This document shows, in pieces, positions 14,626 to 16,357 of a DNA stretch of 16,357 nt (position 1 is its first letter; every line of letters begins with the position of its first letter). A program made the translations under genes and the position numbers. Under the pieces are notes generated by a model. That model did no database searches. It had not been told where the DNA came from and saw only the letters and a program-made list of their open reading frames with translations. Source of the stretch: Promethearchaeia archaeon (GTDB lineage Archaea > Asgardarchaeota > Lokiarchaeia > Sigyniarchaeales > SOKP01); contig JAHQWS010000298.1 of NCBI GenBank assembly GCA_029856295.1, positions 1 through 16,357 on the forward strand, in the 5' to 3' direction.

Positions 14626-15882
14626 TTAAATTTTTTCTAAAATGTGGACACACATGGCAGCCTCTCCAGGGCCAATATTTCCACCACCATTTTCTGCTAA
14701 AGCAATTCTCGGATTTTTAACCTGCCTTTCCCCTGCTTCCCCGCGCAATTGCGTGACCAGTTCATAGATTTGTGCTAGACCTGAAGCACCGATAGGATGT
14801 CCGCGCGAAAGTAAACCCCCACTTGTATTAATAGGAATTATCCCATCAAGGGCCGTAGCACCACTCTCCGTAAACGGACCGCCCTCTCCTATTGGACAGA
14901 ATCCCATTTGTTCGATCTGGTGTATTTCTCCAAAAGCTGTGGCATCATGTACTTCTGCCAGGTGTATATCCTTCGGGCTAAGACCAGACATCTCATAGGC
15001 GGCTGTCGATGCCCTTTTTGCAATATCATCTGAGGTCCAAGATCCCGATCTTAGAATTGATGCTCTTATTAAGATGGCTCTGTCCTTTAGCCCTGGATGT
15101 CTTTTTAACCAGTCTTCCGAACATAGAATTGCAGCTGTTCCTCCATCTCCAACAGGAGCACACATAGCTCTTGTAAGGGGATATGATACTTCATAATCTT
15201 CTAAAACTTGTTCCACAGTCAGAGGGAAAGTATACTGCGCTAAAGGATTCATTGATGAGTTAGTGTGATTTTTAGCAGCAACGATTGCTAATTGTCTTTG
15301 AGTTAATCCATACCGTTTCATGTGGTTTCGGGCTCCCATTGCATACAGATCCATAAAAGCTGAATGGCCACCTTTTTTTTCTTTTACAACTTCAGTTCCC
15401 TGTTTTTTTGCAAGTTTTTCTTTTCTTTTTCTTTCCATTTTCTTCAACTGTTCAATAAGCTTCCTTGTTTTCACCACATCTGTGCCAGCGATAAATCCTT
15501 CCATCATCCTTTTACGATCTTCATGATATACTTTTTCAACACCTATAGCAAGGGCACAATCATAAAGACCTGCTTTTATAGCAGTCCAAGCACCATGCAT
15601 TGCGTTGCTCCCGCTAGCGCAAGCATTTTCTACGTTGTTGATGGGTATTTTTTCTATGCCATTAGCAGAAAGTGCCACCTGCCCCCTAATAGAATGCTGA
15701 AAATCATCGCTCATTCCCCAACCCGTATTGGAAAACCACGCAGCTTCGATTTCACTGAAATCTAGTTCGAAATCATTTTTGGCAGATTTAAGCGCTTCAC
15801 CCGTTAAGTCCTTAATACTTTTTTCAAGAAATTTGCCGAACTTAGTCATCCCAACGCTAATTATATACACTTTTTCACTCAT
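14626..15882 (-). CDS. SCP2-type thiolase family protein (acetyl-CoA acetyltransferase-like)
   Basis: This is a 418-residue thiolase of the archaeal/SCP2 type. The nucleophile is C88 in NVENACASGSNAMHG. The histidines are H312 in AEVHDATAFGE and H362 in SRGHPIGASG, and the C-terminal ENGGGNIGPGEAA loop completes the site. The fold normally catalyses Claisen condensation of acetyl-CoA or thiolytic cleavage of ketoacyl-CoA. In many archaea the gene sits beside a DUF35 zinc-ribbon/OB protein and HMG-CoA synthase for mevalonate synthesis. Neither is here, so a fatty-acid or other acyl-CoA role is equally possible. Residues about 138-172 form a Lys/Glu-rich insert (KKMERKRKEKLAKK) where relatives have a shorter loop before FMDLYA. 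The start at 15882 (MSEKVYIISVGMTKFG) matches the family N-terminus, with GGGAA just upstream. It is divergent from the GH4 remnant, with 150 bp between. Confidence 0.92.
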   Translation of the reverse strand: MSEKVYIISVGMTKFGKFLEKSIKDLTGEALKSAKNDFELDFSEIEAAWFSNTGWGMSDDFQHSIRGQVALSANGIEKIPINNVENACASGSNAMHGAWTAIKAGLYDCALAIGVEKVYHEDRKRMMEGFIAGTDVVKTRKLIEQLKKMERKRKEKLAKKQGTEVVKEKKGGHSAFMDLYAMGARNHMKRYGLTQRQLAIVAAKNHTNSSMNPLAQYTFPLTVEQVLEDYEVSYPLTRAMCAPVGDGGTAAILCSEDWLKRHPGLKDRAILIRASILRSGSWTSDDIAKRASTAAYEMSGLSPKDIHLAEVHDATAFGEIHQIEQMGFCPIGEGGPFTESGATALDGIIPINTSGGLLSRGHPIGASGLAQIYELVTQLRGEAGERQVKNPRIALAENGGGNIGPGEAAMCVHILEKI

Positions 15883-16032
15883 TTTTTTCCCAATTAGATT
15901 ATTTACTATTTCTTAAAATAAAAATACAATATTATTTAGAAAGTTTCCTAAATATAATAAAAAGGAGATATCTACCCTACCACTGATTTTTTAAAAAAGA
16001 ATTTAAAAATAAAAAAATTCAATTGAATTATT

Positions 16033-16251
16033 ATGATTAAAATTGCATTTATCGGAGCTGGTTCATTTGTTTTTGGTCAAACCGTATTGACGGATATACT
16101 CATGTTTCCTTCGCTAATAGAAGATACAGTCATAGTTCTTGAAGATATTGATGAGCATTATTTAGATCTAATGTATGAGTACATGCTAAAGTTGCAAGAC
16201 GCACGCCACGAATTGCCCATATTTGGAAAAGAAACTTTCATAACAAAATAG
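16033..16251 (+). pseudogene. Truncated GH4 family (alpha-galactosidase/6-phospho-glucosidase) N-terminus
   Basis: The 72-residue frame begins MIKIAFIGAGSFVFGQTVLTDIL, the Rossmann NAD-binding opening of GH4 enzymes. It continues through VLEDIDEHYLDLMYEYMLKL, which fits the next helix of the family. After about residue 54 the sequence (ARHELPIFGKETFITK) no longer fits GH4 and stops at TAG 16249-16251. Full-length members are about 430-470 residues and use NAD and a divalent metal to cleave glycosides by an oxidation-elimination route. The remaining 106 bases of the window do not continue the fold in any frame I translated. It is therefore a truncated gene, probably cut by a deletion or insertion near 16200. 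The start region itself looks intact. Confidence 0.65.
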
Positions 16252-16357
16252 CCTCTCAAAGGTTAAAAAGAGATCCCAAAAACGAATTTCTTGAAAAAAA
16301 CTCGAGTCCATTCTTAACGGTGAATCCTACATCTAATTTCTTTGATGGATTCAGCAT

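Noticed and set aside
15364..15765. 133-codon plus-strand ORF inside the thiolase gene
   Set aside because: Antisense shadow of a well-supported gene; its Phe/Ser-rich product mirrors the Lys/Glu-rich thiolase insert.
16256..16357. Open minus-strand frame at the window end (and an open plus-strand frame across the same bases)
   Set aside because: About 34 codons each, no recognisable motif, and both strands cannot easily be coding; the window is too short to decide.
1..16357. tRNA, rRNA, CRISPR array or intact insertion sequence
   Set aside because: Reading both strands by eye, I saw no TpsiC-like arm in a tRNA context, no regularly spaced repeats and no transposase motifs. A dedicated covariance-model search could still find a small RNA.

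Overview
The window is AT-rich and gene-dense, with short AT-rich spacers and frequent strand switches. Two proteins point to an Asgard archaeon, probably Lokiarchaeia-like. One is a small gelsolin-domain protein (11597-12202). The other is a JAMM/MPN+ metalloprotease fused behind an E2/RWD-like domain (9954-10619). A stand-alone archaeal SCP2-type thiolase and several start sites without clear Shine-Dalgarno sequences fit that reading. The assignment is an inference from protein families; no rRNA or other phylogenetic marker is present.

Region 1 (1-9864) is catabolic. It holds the C-terminal two thirds of a GH3 beta-glycosidase, two convergent S1-type sulfatases with intact CxPxR formylglycine motifs, an M28-like peptidase split by an in-frame TAA, a metallo-beta-lactamase protein with an alkylsulfatase-type dimerisation domain, a GH1 beta-glucosidase and a type B carboxylesterase. 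None of the complete proteins shows a signal peptide. Together they look like an intracellular set for removing sulfate and ester groups from imported sugars and then hydrolysing them. No transporter or regulator is visible.

Region 2 (about 9900-13400) is an accessory stretch. It contains the E2/RWD-JAMM fusion, a 54-codon stump of a TatD-like amidohydrolase, a four-helix membrane protein, the gelsolin-like protein with a duplicated helical motif at its C-terminus, a DUF1326 protein and a decayed DUF3795-type Cys-rich gene with in-frame TAG codons.

Region 3 (about 13380-16357) holds a six-repeat Kelch beta-propeller protein flanked by a 22-bp imperfect direct repeat, the thiolase, and a GH4 NAD-binding start that stops after 72 codons. 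Counting the M28 gene, four loci here are truncated or interrupted, so active gene decay and turnover is a theme of the window. The best candidates for new biology are the E2/RWD-JAMM fusion, the gelsolin-repeat protein, and the apparently cytoplasmic sulfatase/glycosidase cluster.
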